Positions 47,367 to 60,232 of a stretch of 64,000 nucleotides of DNA are shown one piece after another. Source of the DNA: Petrosia ficiformis (taxonomy: Eukaryota; Porifera; Demospongiae; Haplosclerida; Petrosiidae); assembly GCA_947044365.1 (NCBI GenBank), contig OX345636.1, positions 37,101,212 through 37,165,211 of the forward strand. The letters are read 5' to 3'. The translations under genes were made by a program, and so were the position numbers. Position 1 is the stretch's first letter; each line of letters starts with the position of its first letter. Under the pieces are notes generated by a model. It saw only the letters and a program-made list of their open reading frames with translations, did no database searches and was not told the origin of the DNA.

Positions 47367-50300
47367 TTAAGATTTAACAGGTACGTGTCTTTCAACTGTT
47401 ATAGCTGGTCCTTTTGAGTGCTTCTTTCCTCCACCTTTACTATTTGTTGAGTCTAATTTGAAAGTCATGTGTCTGTCATGTGACTGATGCTTTGTATGTG
47501 ATGGAAAATGCACAGTTTCTGGTATTTCTTGATTAGTCGGTTGGACCATATGGTTGACAGGCATGGGATGTGATGTGTGTGACCCTTGGAACATGGACAT
47601 GGCCTCCATATTGAGAGCACAAACACCACGCATAAAAGCTTTTTTCATGTTCTCTTCATAGAGTGATTGAGCTTGTTTTAGAAGTGCTATTTCCTTTTGT
47701 GCTTCTTCATAAGAGTGATGCACCTGAGAGCAGAGAGAGACAAGGAATTCTATAAAAAAATACATGTAATTATGTTCAAAAATTTGAATCATACATAAAT
47801 ATATACATAATTACATATACAGTCTCATTCCTAGCTGCATCCACTATATGATGGAAAATGATCTGATTGTTGATGCAAATCATAAAGATGGTGTATAATA
47901 TGTACAGCAGAGCAATCTATGTCAGGGAAGAGGCACTCTACTGCAAGAGATATATTGTACATGTCATGTACAATGGTCATGTACATGTACACAACATGTA
48001 TGCAATGAATATGTCTTTGCCTTCCTCAGATTCTAAGCTCGGTACCTAAAATTAGACATTAAACCCACTCTATTGAAAAGGGGCAAGACTATAAATATAC
48101 ATGTACATGTACAGCAATTCTGCATAACAATTATTATGCGATATACATGTACATTTAATAACTGACATATCCCTCAGCAATACACAAAGGTATATGGGTA
48201 CAACCACGTAACATTCCAAATTTAAAAATTAAAATACATGTATAAATGTAATTATACTCACAGCTGCTAGTCTTCCATCATATTCTGTTGTGACTTGATG
48301 ACACACTTCTTCTGCACGAGTCTATAAAATAGTATCCAATTCATATAACACTGACAAACACTAATGCATGTACATGTACATGTACAAGTACAAATTCACT
48401 TTACATGTACTGTGGCATTGAGCTACTCTAATTTAATAATGTAGCAAATGGGACAATTTAACTGATAAGTCTGACCAAATAGTTGTAGTACATGCACAAT
48501 GCATTACTGACTCACTGACTAATGCAGGGATTAAGATTTATATTTAATTAATTTTTACAAGATGTGCTTGAAAGATGGTAATTACAAGTACATACATGTA
48601 CATGTATATTGTACCTGGGTTGAAATACCAGCTGATGTAAGGGATTTATTTTTCATTAGTTATACAGTAGGTTTACTCACTAATTATTCATTAATTAATA
48701 TTAGCATAGTTTTAGTGTGACAAAAAAAAACAAACTTGAGTTATAGTACAACAATTTAGTTATAACGTTGGTATGTACATTGTACATATACAGTGTAATT
48801 AACATATGCAATATACATGTATACATGTATATATACTAACAATCAATTACCAACACAAAGCCCTGGCTACTGCAATACTCTTTATGCATGTACAATGTAT
48901 TTACTGACTCACTGACCAATACTACACTACCAGTGCAGGCTTTTGGATAAATAATTTATACAGGATACTCTTTAATAGATAACTTCTAACAATGTTTTGT
49001 TAGGATACATGTACATGTACATACATACATGTACAATGTACCAGGTTGAAATCCTAGCTGGTGTAAGGGATCTTACTTTTCGTTAGTTATAAATTTACTC
49101 AATAATAACATCCATTAATAATTAATATCAGCATTTAAAGTGTGATAAATAATAATTTGTATAACTGTACCAGTACATGTACATAGAGCTACATGTACAT
49201 GTATCAAAATTTAGTTATAATTTTGATACTCACATGTACAATGTACACTGTAATTAACATTATACATTATATACACACTAACTATAAAGCCCTGGCCACT
49301 GAAATACTCATTAAGCAGGTTTGACTTTTAAATTTCTTGCATATTAGTAATACATGCACATGTATGAAGTAAGCAAGCACTATGATTATTAAGAGGTAAT
49401 AATAATACATGTAAAATAAGTATTTGTTACCTGACAAGCTCTTTCCACTCTTTGCTTCCATCTTCCTTGAATTAGACCAAACCAACTCGTCATCACACGA
49501 GAAGTTAGCTTAGTATTGTGATGTTTCAATGCTAGCTTGCTTGTGAAGGACTATGAAAGAAAGATGAATGACTGAATCAATGATGTCATATACATATACA
49601 CTGTAGATGAGTGAATAAGAGCGAGTTGAAATAGGATAGTATTGCATATGAATTATACTAGCCATTGACAATAAAAACGTTAAAACATACACAATGTACA
49701 TTTGAAGGGTGACTTTTGACTGATAGAATGGTGAAACAACTAATGTATAAGCTTATAGAGAAGGTGCACATGTACATGTACAAAGAGATGGACTTATAGA
49801 TAGGGATGCGTGTAGACAGACAGACTGGTATACACCAGTACATGTATGTTAGTAATAAAAGTACACACGTAGTCATGTATCAAGAATGGGTGAACAGTTA
49901 AAAAGTGAAAAGATAATTATAATTTCTTAAGAAAAAGTATTCTTTGTGGTGTTATCATGGGTGTACATGTACATTAATTGACCAAGCACCATGAATGATG
50001 CAACTTCCTTAACTACAATGTATATACATGTATGCAATGCTAATGAGACACACACATAAATATAGATTGAACCGTGTGGAAAGCAATCATAGGCATGACT
50101 GCAGGCCATAAAAATGACAAGAAATTCACTTACTTCTCTTTTACTATCAATATAACAAGTTCTCCAGACAGAAAATGTTCTAGCTAACTCCACACGTTCT
50201 TTCTGTGTATATCAAACAATTGACATAAATAAACAATAACATTTAATCATAGCGATAAACATACAAGCACACGTACATGTATACCTAGTACATGTACATG

Positions 50301-53300
50301 TACATGTACAAACATGTTAATAATGTAGTGATAAACATACAAGCACACACATACCTAGTACATGTACAAAGACGATAATAATGTAGTGATACACATACCT
50401 GGTGCATGTACATGTAGATGCATTTACCAAAATCATACACATGAAAATTCCACAGGTATAAATATTCATCACATTCAAAATCACAATGATTAAACAGCTG
50501 CCTTGTAGTATTAAACTTTGGGAACTTTGGAGAAGGAGGGAAATGCCACATCCCCCATGCAAACCCACTCCCTATATGAAACCATGCTGTCTTCACTCAA
50601 ACTTTAAGGTTAAAAAGCTGGAATTTAAGAATGCTTTAAACAAAAAGTGGCATGTTTTACATGTAAGGGAATTCTTATATCAATCTGAATGTTACAATAT
50701 ACATGTACATGTACAGATAACACAGGTCTGCAAATTACACTCTACAAATTAATTAATAACATTAAAATGTGCATCTACACATGTACATGTACATTCATAC
50801 TGTAGTGAGAACATGTAGTCACTACAAACTGATCTAAAAGTACATCTACATTTACACATAAGTTTGCATGTACACATTGTACCTGTTTCTGTAAAGATTT
50901 CGTTAAACTGGTGATAATCTGATCTTTTCTTGCTATTGATAACTCATATGTGGTCAATAATTCTCTACTCCTTTCTAACTCTTGTCTATTATGATGTAAC
51001 TCCTCTATATGACTAAAGAAGGTACAAAGGTAGACACTAGATTGTACATATGTACTGGTACACATATATACATGTACATGTAGAATTGTACATGCAGGGA
51101 TGTGGAAACAAGCTAACAACCAGATATTTTTTTACCATTCTTGTACTACTCATTATTCACATTCACTAGATTTATCGAACAATGTCCTGCATGACTGTCA
51201 GTTTCCACACAACCACTGTGTACATGCACATGTAGATACTAGATAGACACACAGTTAGATGCATAAATACTACTTACATGTACAATATCGTACTTTGCTT
51301 TTAATTGAATACAATTAGTACAAGAACAAAGTTTTGTTACAAAAATAGATCTAGTACAGGAGCTTATAAGCTCCTGCTTAGTAGTACATATACATACACC
51401 AGATTTCATCTATTGCTTCATTCATCAATAGAACTACTATGCTTGTACTGTTTCTGTTCCTACTGATGATTTCAGTACACATTATTATTTATGTATTATT
51501 TCAATACTAAATGTAATAGAGTAGCTCACTGTTGTCTTTATGTATAATTACAATACTAAATGTAATAGAGTAGCTCACTGTTGTCTTTATGTATAATTAC
51601 AATACTAAATGTAATAGAGTAGCTCACTGTTGTCTTTATGTATAATTACAATACTAAATGTAATAGAGTAGCTCACTGTTGTCTTTATGTATAATTACAA
51701 TACTAAATGTAATAGAGTAGCTCACTGTTGTCTTTCTTTTGTCATTTCATTCTTGTATTGTTCATTTGATCTTAGTTTTGCTTGTTCAAATTCTGCCTGT
51801 AATCAGGAAATGATAATTCAAAAAGATCATTAACAATTTAACACAGACATATTGATTGTATAACAAACAGTACTTATTATAACTTTATATCAGTTGGCCT
51901 GATCCAATACTATTACACTTTTATAGTGTGAAAACTACATGTGTATAAATGTTACAATTTACACACATATACTTTTATCTACTAATGTTCCACATGTTGA
52001 ACAGCTAAGATGATATATATGTGTGTGTTGAATTTTTGATACAGTGCAATCAACATAAGTTTAAAATATGGAAATTGCTTAAAATTATATTATTATGTTT
52101 AGATTTGGATATACACGTACATTTACAGTCATGTACAGAGTACATGTACATCTTGAGAATGTGAAAATATCATTTATTTTACTCATGAAGAAATGAATAG
52201 TGAAAACTAAAACGACAAACAATATACATGTATTAATGTACATGTATACATGTACAGTGTGTACTGTGCAATGATGTACTTGCATATCCATATGAAAAAG
52301 TAACTTCCATAACTTTACTCACATACCAAAACATTTCTCTTTAGGTCAGTACACCAAACATCCAATTGATTATCCAGTCTAGCAAGTTCTGGATCATACT
52401 TTTGACTATCATCACCAGTCTGGGAAGTTGTGAAGTGAGTAAGGTCAGTATGAAATGGTTTCCTGAATATAAAAAGAGATAATGATTCCTGATTCCCAAA
52501 AATTATGATAATTTTTGTGAATTAAGTTTTATTAAAATAACCCTTTCAATTTAATTCAAATGTTTCAATGAGGTAATTTAGTAGAGAAAGCAACTGAAAT
52601 TTGGTTTCTACATGTAAGAAGATCAGAAGACACCACTCAAAGAGGTAACCCAGATGACTAAACAGCTACATAGTCTCATTCCCAGACTCACCAAATGAAA
52701 AGCGAGTCTGGTGAATCGTCATACACATTTTGTCCCCAGTAAGCAATGTGTTATAGGTATTAATATGCAATTACCTTTGCATGTAAACTATGAATATCAT
52801 TAAATAACTCGTAGAAGATAGGTCTACTTCAAGCAAAGAATCCCGTGGTGAGTCTGGAAACAAAACTGGACAGCACTCTGAGCAAGATGTTTCAGGACTA
52901 CCCAGTCACTGCTTGGGATCCTCTAAAAGTGGGTTGGAAAGCAGAAGTACTCTAAATTTACAGTACACAGATATAAAATCTTTACTTAACAAATGATAGG
53001 ATTCAGATCAAGATACATGAAGTGCTAAGAGATAAACAATCAAAGTGTCTAATTATGGATGCTATCATGAAGAAATTAATTCATCTCTCAAAGAAAGGGA
53101 TTTGATGCTGCCAACAAATCAATGTCTCTACCTTGAGGGACAAATGAAACATAACTACCACAAGAAATTACCTTGATGATACAGGCTGTATAACTACTTT
53201 CTTCTGTGTTACATGATGATCTGTTGACATATTAGGAGGGCCAAGAGGTGAAATAGGGTCAGGAGTAGGAGATGATAGGTGTGGCTTTGGTAGTTCACTT

Positions 53301-53621
53301 TCTCCACCTTCGTCTTCTTCACTACTTGAAACCGAAATATCCAAATGAGTCACTGTCACAAATAAACAGTTTTATAATCATAAATAGAGTAAATAACAAA
53401 TTACCTTGAGTAGAATGAACTCCTAATCTTTGTGAACTAGAGGGTGTGGTCTTCGTATCCTTGGATACTGGTTTAACAGAGCCATTGAATTTTGGTGTCA
53501 CTACAGCATATCGCAACAAATCTTCATATTCTTCACGTAAACTGGACGTTATAGAACTACCTCGATCTTCTGATACTTCTTCAGGAGAAGAAGGATCACT
53601 ACTAACACTCTCAATCTCCAT
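47367..53621 (-). CDS. POC5: POC5 centriolar protein
   Basis: Nine exons join in phase to 1341 nt, 446 aa (human POC5 is 575 aa): 53621-53405, 53352-53172, 52462-52327, 51796-51726, 51012-50883, 50202-50134, 49550-49431, 48321-48262, 47723-47367. POC5 is a centrin-binding protein of the distal centriole lumen, needed for centriole elongation. The N-terminal EEYEDLLRYAVVTPKF and the C-terminal MKKAFMRGVCALNMEAMSMF are family signatures. Three centrin-binding-type helices are visible around Trp: LDVWCTDL (about 168), RTFSVWRT (about 255) and MTSWFGLIQGRW (about 290). Between them lies coiled coil (ELERSRELLTTYELSIARKD). The exon 4 donor coincides with a 49-bp tandem repeat. Introns are rich in ACATGTAC palindromes. 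The start codon lies 69 bp from a divergent gene. Confidence 0.93.
51503..51735. repeat. 49-bp tandem repeat spanning a POC5 splice donor
   Basis: Copies start at 51503, 51552, 51601, 51650 and 51699 ('aatactaaatgtaataga'), nearly identical, period 49. On the minus strand each unit contains AAGACAACA/GTGAGC, identical to the exon 4 end and its donor at 51726/51725. The array therefore carries the real 5' splice site plus four extra copies. Confidence 0.93.
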
Positions 53622-53690
53622 GTTTTATAAACAAAGTTTTAAACTTTGAATTTTGAAATTTTAAAGTTGACGCATGCGCAATTAAGTTGA
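53622..53690. promoter_or_regulatory. Compact bidirectional promoter with NRF1-like motif
   Basis: Only 69 bp separate the divergent start codons of POC5 (53621, minus) and the plus-strand gene (53691). The segment contains CGCATGCGCA (53671-53680); read on the minus strand, TGCGCATGCGTC is close to the NRF1 consensus YGCGCAYGCGCR. The local CpG content contrasts with the AT-rich surroundings. Confidence 0.6.
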
Positions 53691-53938
53691 ATGGCTGGAC
53701 CACGTGGAATTTCTGAAGTGCTGTTGTTTTCTGGATTGCAAGAACACTTGAGTACGTAAGTAACTTACTCGTGTTTTTGCATCAATTTTACATTTGAACT
53801 GGGTGATATTTTAGATCAAGGCCTCCTTTTTGTAGTTTCAAAGACTGTCCATTAGATAGAAAGAAATTTCAAACTATTCACCCTCTACTGCCCGACAAAT
53901 GGCTGATGAATCCACCTACAGTCAAAAAAAAAGAACAT
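53691..53938 (+). CDS. Two 5' exons divergent from POC5; possible TPGS2 N-terminus
   Basis: Exon 53691-53755 (MAGPRGISEVLLFSGLQEHL) joins in phase 2 to exon 53815-53938 (SRPPFCSFKDCPLDRKKF, then LLPDKWLMNPPTVKKKEH), ending in phase 0 at GTAATA. Together they code for 63 aa. The next recognisable plus-strand exon, at 54787, needs phase 1, so either a small exon is missing or these belong to a separate gene. The 63 aa plus about 237 aa from the downstream exons would give a protein of about 300 aa, the length of human TPGS2, which favours one gene. A helicase-like relic begins right at the donor and may have damaged this junction. Confidence 0.6.
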
Positions 53939-53940
53939 GT

Positions 53941-54320
53941 AATAGCCAGAGCCACTGAGATGTAGTATTTTCCTGGGGTCTGGATTTGTTGGTGGCAGGG
54001 CTATTGTGAGGATCCCCGTTTGTAGACAGGTGGAGCCTAACCTTTCCAAAAGGCAAGGACCAGAGTATATTCTGGATTTGTTTTTTTGGATGGGCTAGAC
54101 TCTCTGATAAACATGCACAGCATGATGATTTTCCATATCCAGTTGTTAATATACCAAACATATCTTCCATTCTGAACCAAGTTAGCCGCAACTTTCCTTC
54201 AAAACATATCCTCCTCCTGCAATGCAATGTGTCAGCCATTTTAGTTGGTATGATTTCATTACAGACATTTTGCATTAGAACAGCAATGACTGACTGACAA
54301 ACTTTGACCACCAAACTCAC
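53941..54320 (-). pseudogene. RecQ-like helicase fragment
   Basis: A 132-codon minus-strand frame contains MEDMFGILTTGYGKSSCCAC, a Walker A segment (TGYGKS) preceded by the DVFGIL-type approach of RecQ helicases, then LSESLAHPKKQ. It is only a motif I-centred piece without the DEAD box or later motifs. The sequence is GC-richer than its flanks. It lies in an intron of the divergent plus-strand gene. Likely a dispersed, possibly element-carried, pseudogene. Confidence 0.5.
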
Positions 54321-54786
54321 TAGTGTGTGAGCTTTCTATATAGAGCCTGACCTTTATATGTGGTAGAGGGTCAGCCAAAACATACACCGGATAAGTCTAA
54401 GTTATTTCATATGATTGTAATAACATATACATTATTCATTAGTTGAATTTCAATTAAGTAATTATTAATAATTCCCTAGTGAGTAATTAAGTTTTTTTTA
54501 ATTTTGGGTCACACATTATGCAAGGTGTCCCAATTGCCCTTGGGGCCCCACCTGCACTCTGTCGTCCTGGTAATAAACTGATACTGCAGGTGTATGCATG
54601 TAAATGTAATACTTGTAAGGAACATTCGTTGTAAAAAAATACCCACTATACGTACTAGGGTACTGGATTATGGTTACTAAGGTTGTTTCATAGCAAATTT
54701 ATTTCTGTAAAATTGTGTATAATTTGTATGTAAATGTTGACTGCACATGTACATATATAATTTATTTACATGTGCATGTACCACAG

Positions 54787-57700
54787 CCGGACAACCAGGT
54801 GTTTGTAATGTGAAGGTAATACATAATGATCCTGCCACACAACAGCAAATTTCATTGTGGGAAAAAGCAATGGGATGTACTCTTCCTTTTGATCTTCAGC
54901 AGTTCTATATGTCACATGATGGGGGTCTGTTATCATGGCAATATATGTATAATAGTGAGTTACATTTATTCATTTGTCAAATTACCAAAGTATAGCAGGC
55001 TAAACCCTTCGTTTATGATCTGATAGTGAGTCAGCTTGGATTGTAGGTTGGTATTACACACTGTGTCGACAATATGCATAACCAATTTGTCTCCTATAGC
55101 ATTGTCTATGACTTTGTCTTATGGTAATTGTCTTATGGTAATATTCAACTTTCCAAAGCCGGCTCATTTGTAGATCATTAATTCCCACACCATCAGAATG
55201 TCATGATGGAAGGTAGTTTAGCTGGACTAACTTTGCCTGTAAAATTATAGTTGTGTGGGTAAAAACACAGTAAATTGAGACATTAATATAATTATGTACA
55301 CTTTTCCACCTTTTGTGTGAATTAGTAGTTCATGTACTTGTACACATATACATGTAGCTTCAATAAGGAGTGGAAAATGTTGCCACATACATGTAATGCT
55401 CTTTCAATTACCATGTTATTAGATACATAATTGTGCTGTGGTTTCGTCAAAATTACAGAATGTCTATCACTTGAATGGGCTAGATGGCATGCCCTGCTTA
55501 GCCAAACCACATGCTCTAATACATGCCAGATTGTGAAGATGGGGTATGACAACTTTCAAGACTCGCTTTAGACATACATGTAACATTCAATGCATCTGCT
55601 TTGTGCACTTTGTATTATACATATAGCTCAAGTAGAGCAGCACACAGTGGTTGTTGCTGCTTAAGGATTCCTTCCATAATGTAATATGATGAGTTCCACC
55701 ATCTGACAACATCCTGAACAAGATTAAGCTTTGAGTAGTATAACTCTGATTGTTTGGGCAAAGGATGCTTGAAGACTTGGAGAAATGGGGGAAATGACTA
55801 GCTGAGTGCTTTGAATGGGCAAGAGTTTATAACACACTCATTTACTCCCAGCTGCAAAGTACATGTATGAGCATAGCAGTCACTCCAGAATTTTAAAGCT
55901 TATTTACTTATTTCTAGAGATTAAGCTGAGTGATTGTTTCTGGCTTTTTTGTAACTCAGATACAATGTGGACTCAAGTATGTTCTGATGACAGTTCAGCA
56001 GTATCAAGGATATGACCAAGACTCATCTATATAATGTATTGTGTTTAGTAATTGTACAGCCCCCAATTAATATTTTATGAATTGAAATAATAAATTTTAC
56101 TCATTTTTATTTATTTTATATTTAGAGTGTTCTATACATCTTGGACGAGTGAATATCAATTCATTATCAGAACTATCAGTTTTTAACCCTTTAAGAACTG
56201 TTGATACAACTCATCCTTCACTACTAGACTTAACAGAATCTAGAATAAGTCAAAATGAGATGTGGTATCCCTCCTTCACTACTGAGTGCAAGGTTGTTAG
56301 TTTCGATTACTCTGCTAATTGTGGACACTCCTGCTTATTATTTAGATGTGAGTAATTTTATATATATATATATCAAAAGGGAAAAAGCACAGATTGGAAT
56401 GGTAATTATATAAATAATATATATATCCTTACATAAGTAATTAAGCATAGCTATATATACTTACATGGATGGTTAGTTTATTTTGTACCATCTCAATCCT
56501 GTTTGTGTGCTTTTTGCTTTGACAACCCTACGTCATGCTACTCATACATCAGAGTTGTTGATAAGCTTATATGGCACACCATTGGCCCAAAGAGCTTCTT
56601 ACTTGGCACTGTACATTTCTCTCTTTAGGCAAGATGGCACAGTTAATTATGATTATATTATCACTAACAGCATTAACGCTTTGTAAATTGACTCAAGATG
56701 TATTCTATTGGCGCACACACTAACCATTATTGAGCCAATTTGGCTCATACTTCAAAACTTATCAAAAACTCTGATGTACATGTATACATATGAATCTTGA
56801 AGAAACCCCTGCGTTTATTTAAGACAGGCTTTTATTCAAATTTGGCTTCTATTTAAGCGTTTACGGTATATATATATATTTTTTGAGTTACTTGTTATTG
56901 GTTCAGTAGACTGGATCAGTTAGTTTACATTTCATAATTACTGTATATACAGTACAGCTCAAAATAAACTTGCTGAAAGTAACAGGTAACAACTACCTGT
57001 TGAAATTTTACCTGAATTGAACTAGAGGTAGTTTCATGTGGCCAGCATAGTACCACCATCCACACAAAATGGCTTTTTGGTTTAGTGCAAGTTAAGAAAA
57101 ACACCATTGCAACACAAACAACTAGTGGTATGTAAGAGCAGTTCCTATATAATATTTAGGTACCATCATACAAATGGTATTGAAGAAAGGCTGTCCAGAA
57201 TTGAAAAGCTGTTAGAAGAAATATTTTTGCCAATTAACTACCTAACACAGCATCAGCACCAGCAAAATCAACAACAGCAGCAATGCTCCCATAGCATACA
57301 AGTACCAGTAATTACTGTCATACAAGTAATTACTGTCACACTACTGTGGTATTAATTGACATGTACAATAACTACTGTTGAACTACTGTAGTTTGAATAT
57401 GAAACTACTAAGTATATAATTACTGTGTGGTGACTTGTTATTGACATAATTATGCAATATATTTGTTTCTTTAATAAACCAAACCCACATTCTATTGATA
57501 ATGTGCTTTAATGGTCAAAACTAAAATGTGTTACAACACATAACGTGTATCATGATTTATATAATTATATTATGATATAATTAAATATGCATTAATACAT
57601 GTATATTGGGTAACTGTCTAGTATCTAGTAGCATTTCCACAATTTTCAATAACTTTAGGAATCATTTTATAAATGGGGTTGATGTAACGGCAACATTTTT

Positions 57701-60190
57701 CCCTGCTAACAGTCTTCCAGAATTGTTCAATTCCATCGATGAGCTGACCTTTGTTTATTGGTTTAACATCACAACGAATGAATTTCTTGAGCTCAGGTTA
57801 ATCATTTTCAATTGGGTTTTTTTAGGTCAGGGGATTCAGGTGGAGTATGCCACCAGTTGATCTGCCTTTCCTGGAAAAAAAAACCCTGTGTCAACCAGGA
57901 TGTGTGTTTGGGATCATTGTCTTGCATCAGCCTATGTACGTATGTGTGGATGGAAATTCTGAACAAATAAATGGAATGTTTGGAACAAGGTTTAAGTTTT
58001 GGCTTTTGATTTCATTTGTGAATTTGGTGGCATTCTGATGTTTCATCAGTCCAGATTACGTCATCGAATGTTTCACCTTCGGCTAGACAATCGTTTGCAA
58101 ACGAAGACGTTTTACTTTGTTTGCTTCCCGGATCATCTGCTAATACCTTGTGCCATGGAAGGTCCATCCCAGACTAGCTCAGTAACGCTTCACCGTTGCA
58201 GGGCGTATTTGTATACCACTTTTCCTGAGCAAATCTAAAAGTTTACGGCGGTTGTTCCATCATCAGCTTGCATTTTTACTTCTACAACCTGCAGAATATC
58301 TTGAGTCATCTTGCTTGGTCTGCCAGATCCCGAGTCATTGAACTTTTAATTGTAGTGCAATAAAAACATTAAACATACTAATAGTCTGACATGACACTTC
58401 AAAACCATACTCCCTACTCAGCTCTTTTGCTGCAGCTGAGCTGCTGACTCCTTTAGAACACATTTTTAGAATCACCCTCTTAGCTTCAAAATCAAGTTTT
58501 GTCATACTGAAAATACGCAAGGAACTAACAACTGTTACTTAGCAAGAAAATACTATCCTTTTATAAACGAAGCTAATTAGCATTAATATACTTTGCTAAG
58601 TTGCCACTTAATGCAATTAGGCCTCAGATAGTCTAATTAGGCCTAAACAGATACCATATAGTTTGGGCCTAATTAGAGTACTTACAGGTACTAGTAGTGA
58701 AGTAATTTCAGTGTTCAGTGTGCTTCAATGAAGCTCGCTGCACTGTGGCAAACTTCGTTGTGGTAGAGGTAAGCAAGAGGTAGTTTCAGCAATTATTTTT
58801 TGAGCTATACTGTATAATATACAAGTATAGAATAGAAACATTCTACATGTATATCTGTACAAGTTCTGCTGCCATATTAGGGAACAGTCTCTAGTTCCTT
58901 TATGTAGTAATGAGATTTAGTGAGCCCCGTACCATCAAGCATATACCATATACATGTATGGTAAATACATTATATTATGTATAGATAAACATTGATTCGT
59001 TATTTCAACAAGACAATTACCTCAATATCCAAATTCTGATTAGACAAAAGATATTTCATCACTGATATGATCATAATACTGAAATTATATTATCTTTTTC
59101 TATAATTGTGTCCTACTATTTCAAAAGCGACATTACAGCAAGATAATTTGGTCAAATGCTTACCTTCAATCACTTGCTGTTGTGGTATTATATCCAGGAT
59201 GTTAATGAAATTTGGTATCCAGGAAGGCATATCATTAGTATTCAAACATGTAAAGTACATGTAGATACCCCATTTTGTTGGTTTCCTATACAAAATAGCT
59301 ATAGTTTTTGAAAGTGTCCAACACAAATAGCTGTGCAAAACCTGCACTATACTCATTTACATGTATGGGTTTATGAGATATAGAAGTAACTCACTATATC
59401 ATGACTGCTCTTTCTAATAATTAGACTTGCTGTGAGGTTACTGTACTTATCTTATAACTAATCAGACCACTTGTTCAGTCAAATGCAGTTTTGTCAGAAA
59501 TAAAAGAGGTGAAATCTGCAAAATGGCCATTTATTGGACGTTATTTTGGTCACAATTTTATTATATGCCTCTATTATATTCCACAGATACATCACCAGAA
59601 TTATCTGCCACATTTATGGGTGTGTGGTTATTAGATCTCAGTCTCACATTTCATAAGATATGTGACACCTTCTCCGATTATATTCGATTAGCTATCGTTC
59701 ATCTCGGACTTCTGCAGTGGCCTTATTTACTCACATCAAACTTTCTTAGTCCAACATACTTAGTAAGTATGAAATAATTTAGTGTGTTATGAATTGTATT
59801 ATATATATAATTATATATATATATAATTATATATATATATATAGTTATATATAGGTCCTATATACAAAATATACGACCTGAGTTTGTGTCCGAGGATGTG
59901 ATATAGCCCAAGCTACTACAGCTGCAGGAAGTTATGAATTGCTTGGATAATGTATTGTATTAACCTTATTCATTATTATAGTACATGTACTACTTATCCA
60001 TTGAACTATTCATTATTATAGTACATGTACTACTTATCCATTGAACTATTCATTATTATAGTACATGTACTACTTATCCATTGAACTATTCATTATTATA
60101 GTACATGTACTACTTATCCATTGAACTATTCATTGACTGATTCCTCTGGAAATGACACAACTTCCTTAACAACGTAAACAAGTGACGCAA

Positions 60191-60232
<42 letters not shown>

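Noticed and set aside
50285..50596. Minus-strand ORF of 103 codons in POC5
   Set aside because: It lies in the intron between exons 51012-50883 and 50202-50134 and reads through ACATGTAC repeats.
51503..51735. CRISPR-like array
   Set aside because: The 49-bp units are contiguous with no distinct spacers; it is a eukaryotic minisatellite.
59968..60134. Regulatory array of binding sites
   Set aside because: Four identical 40-bp units in an intron are explained by tandem duplication; nothing supports a binding function.
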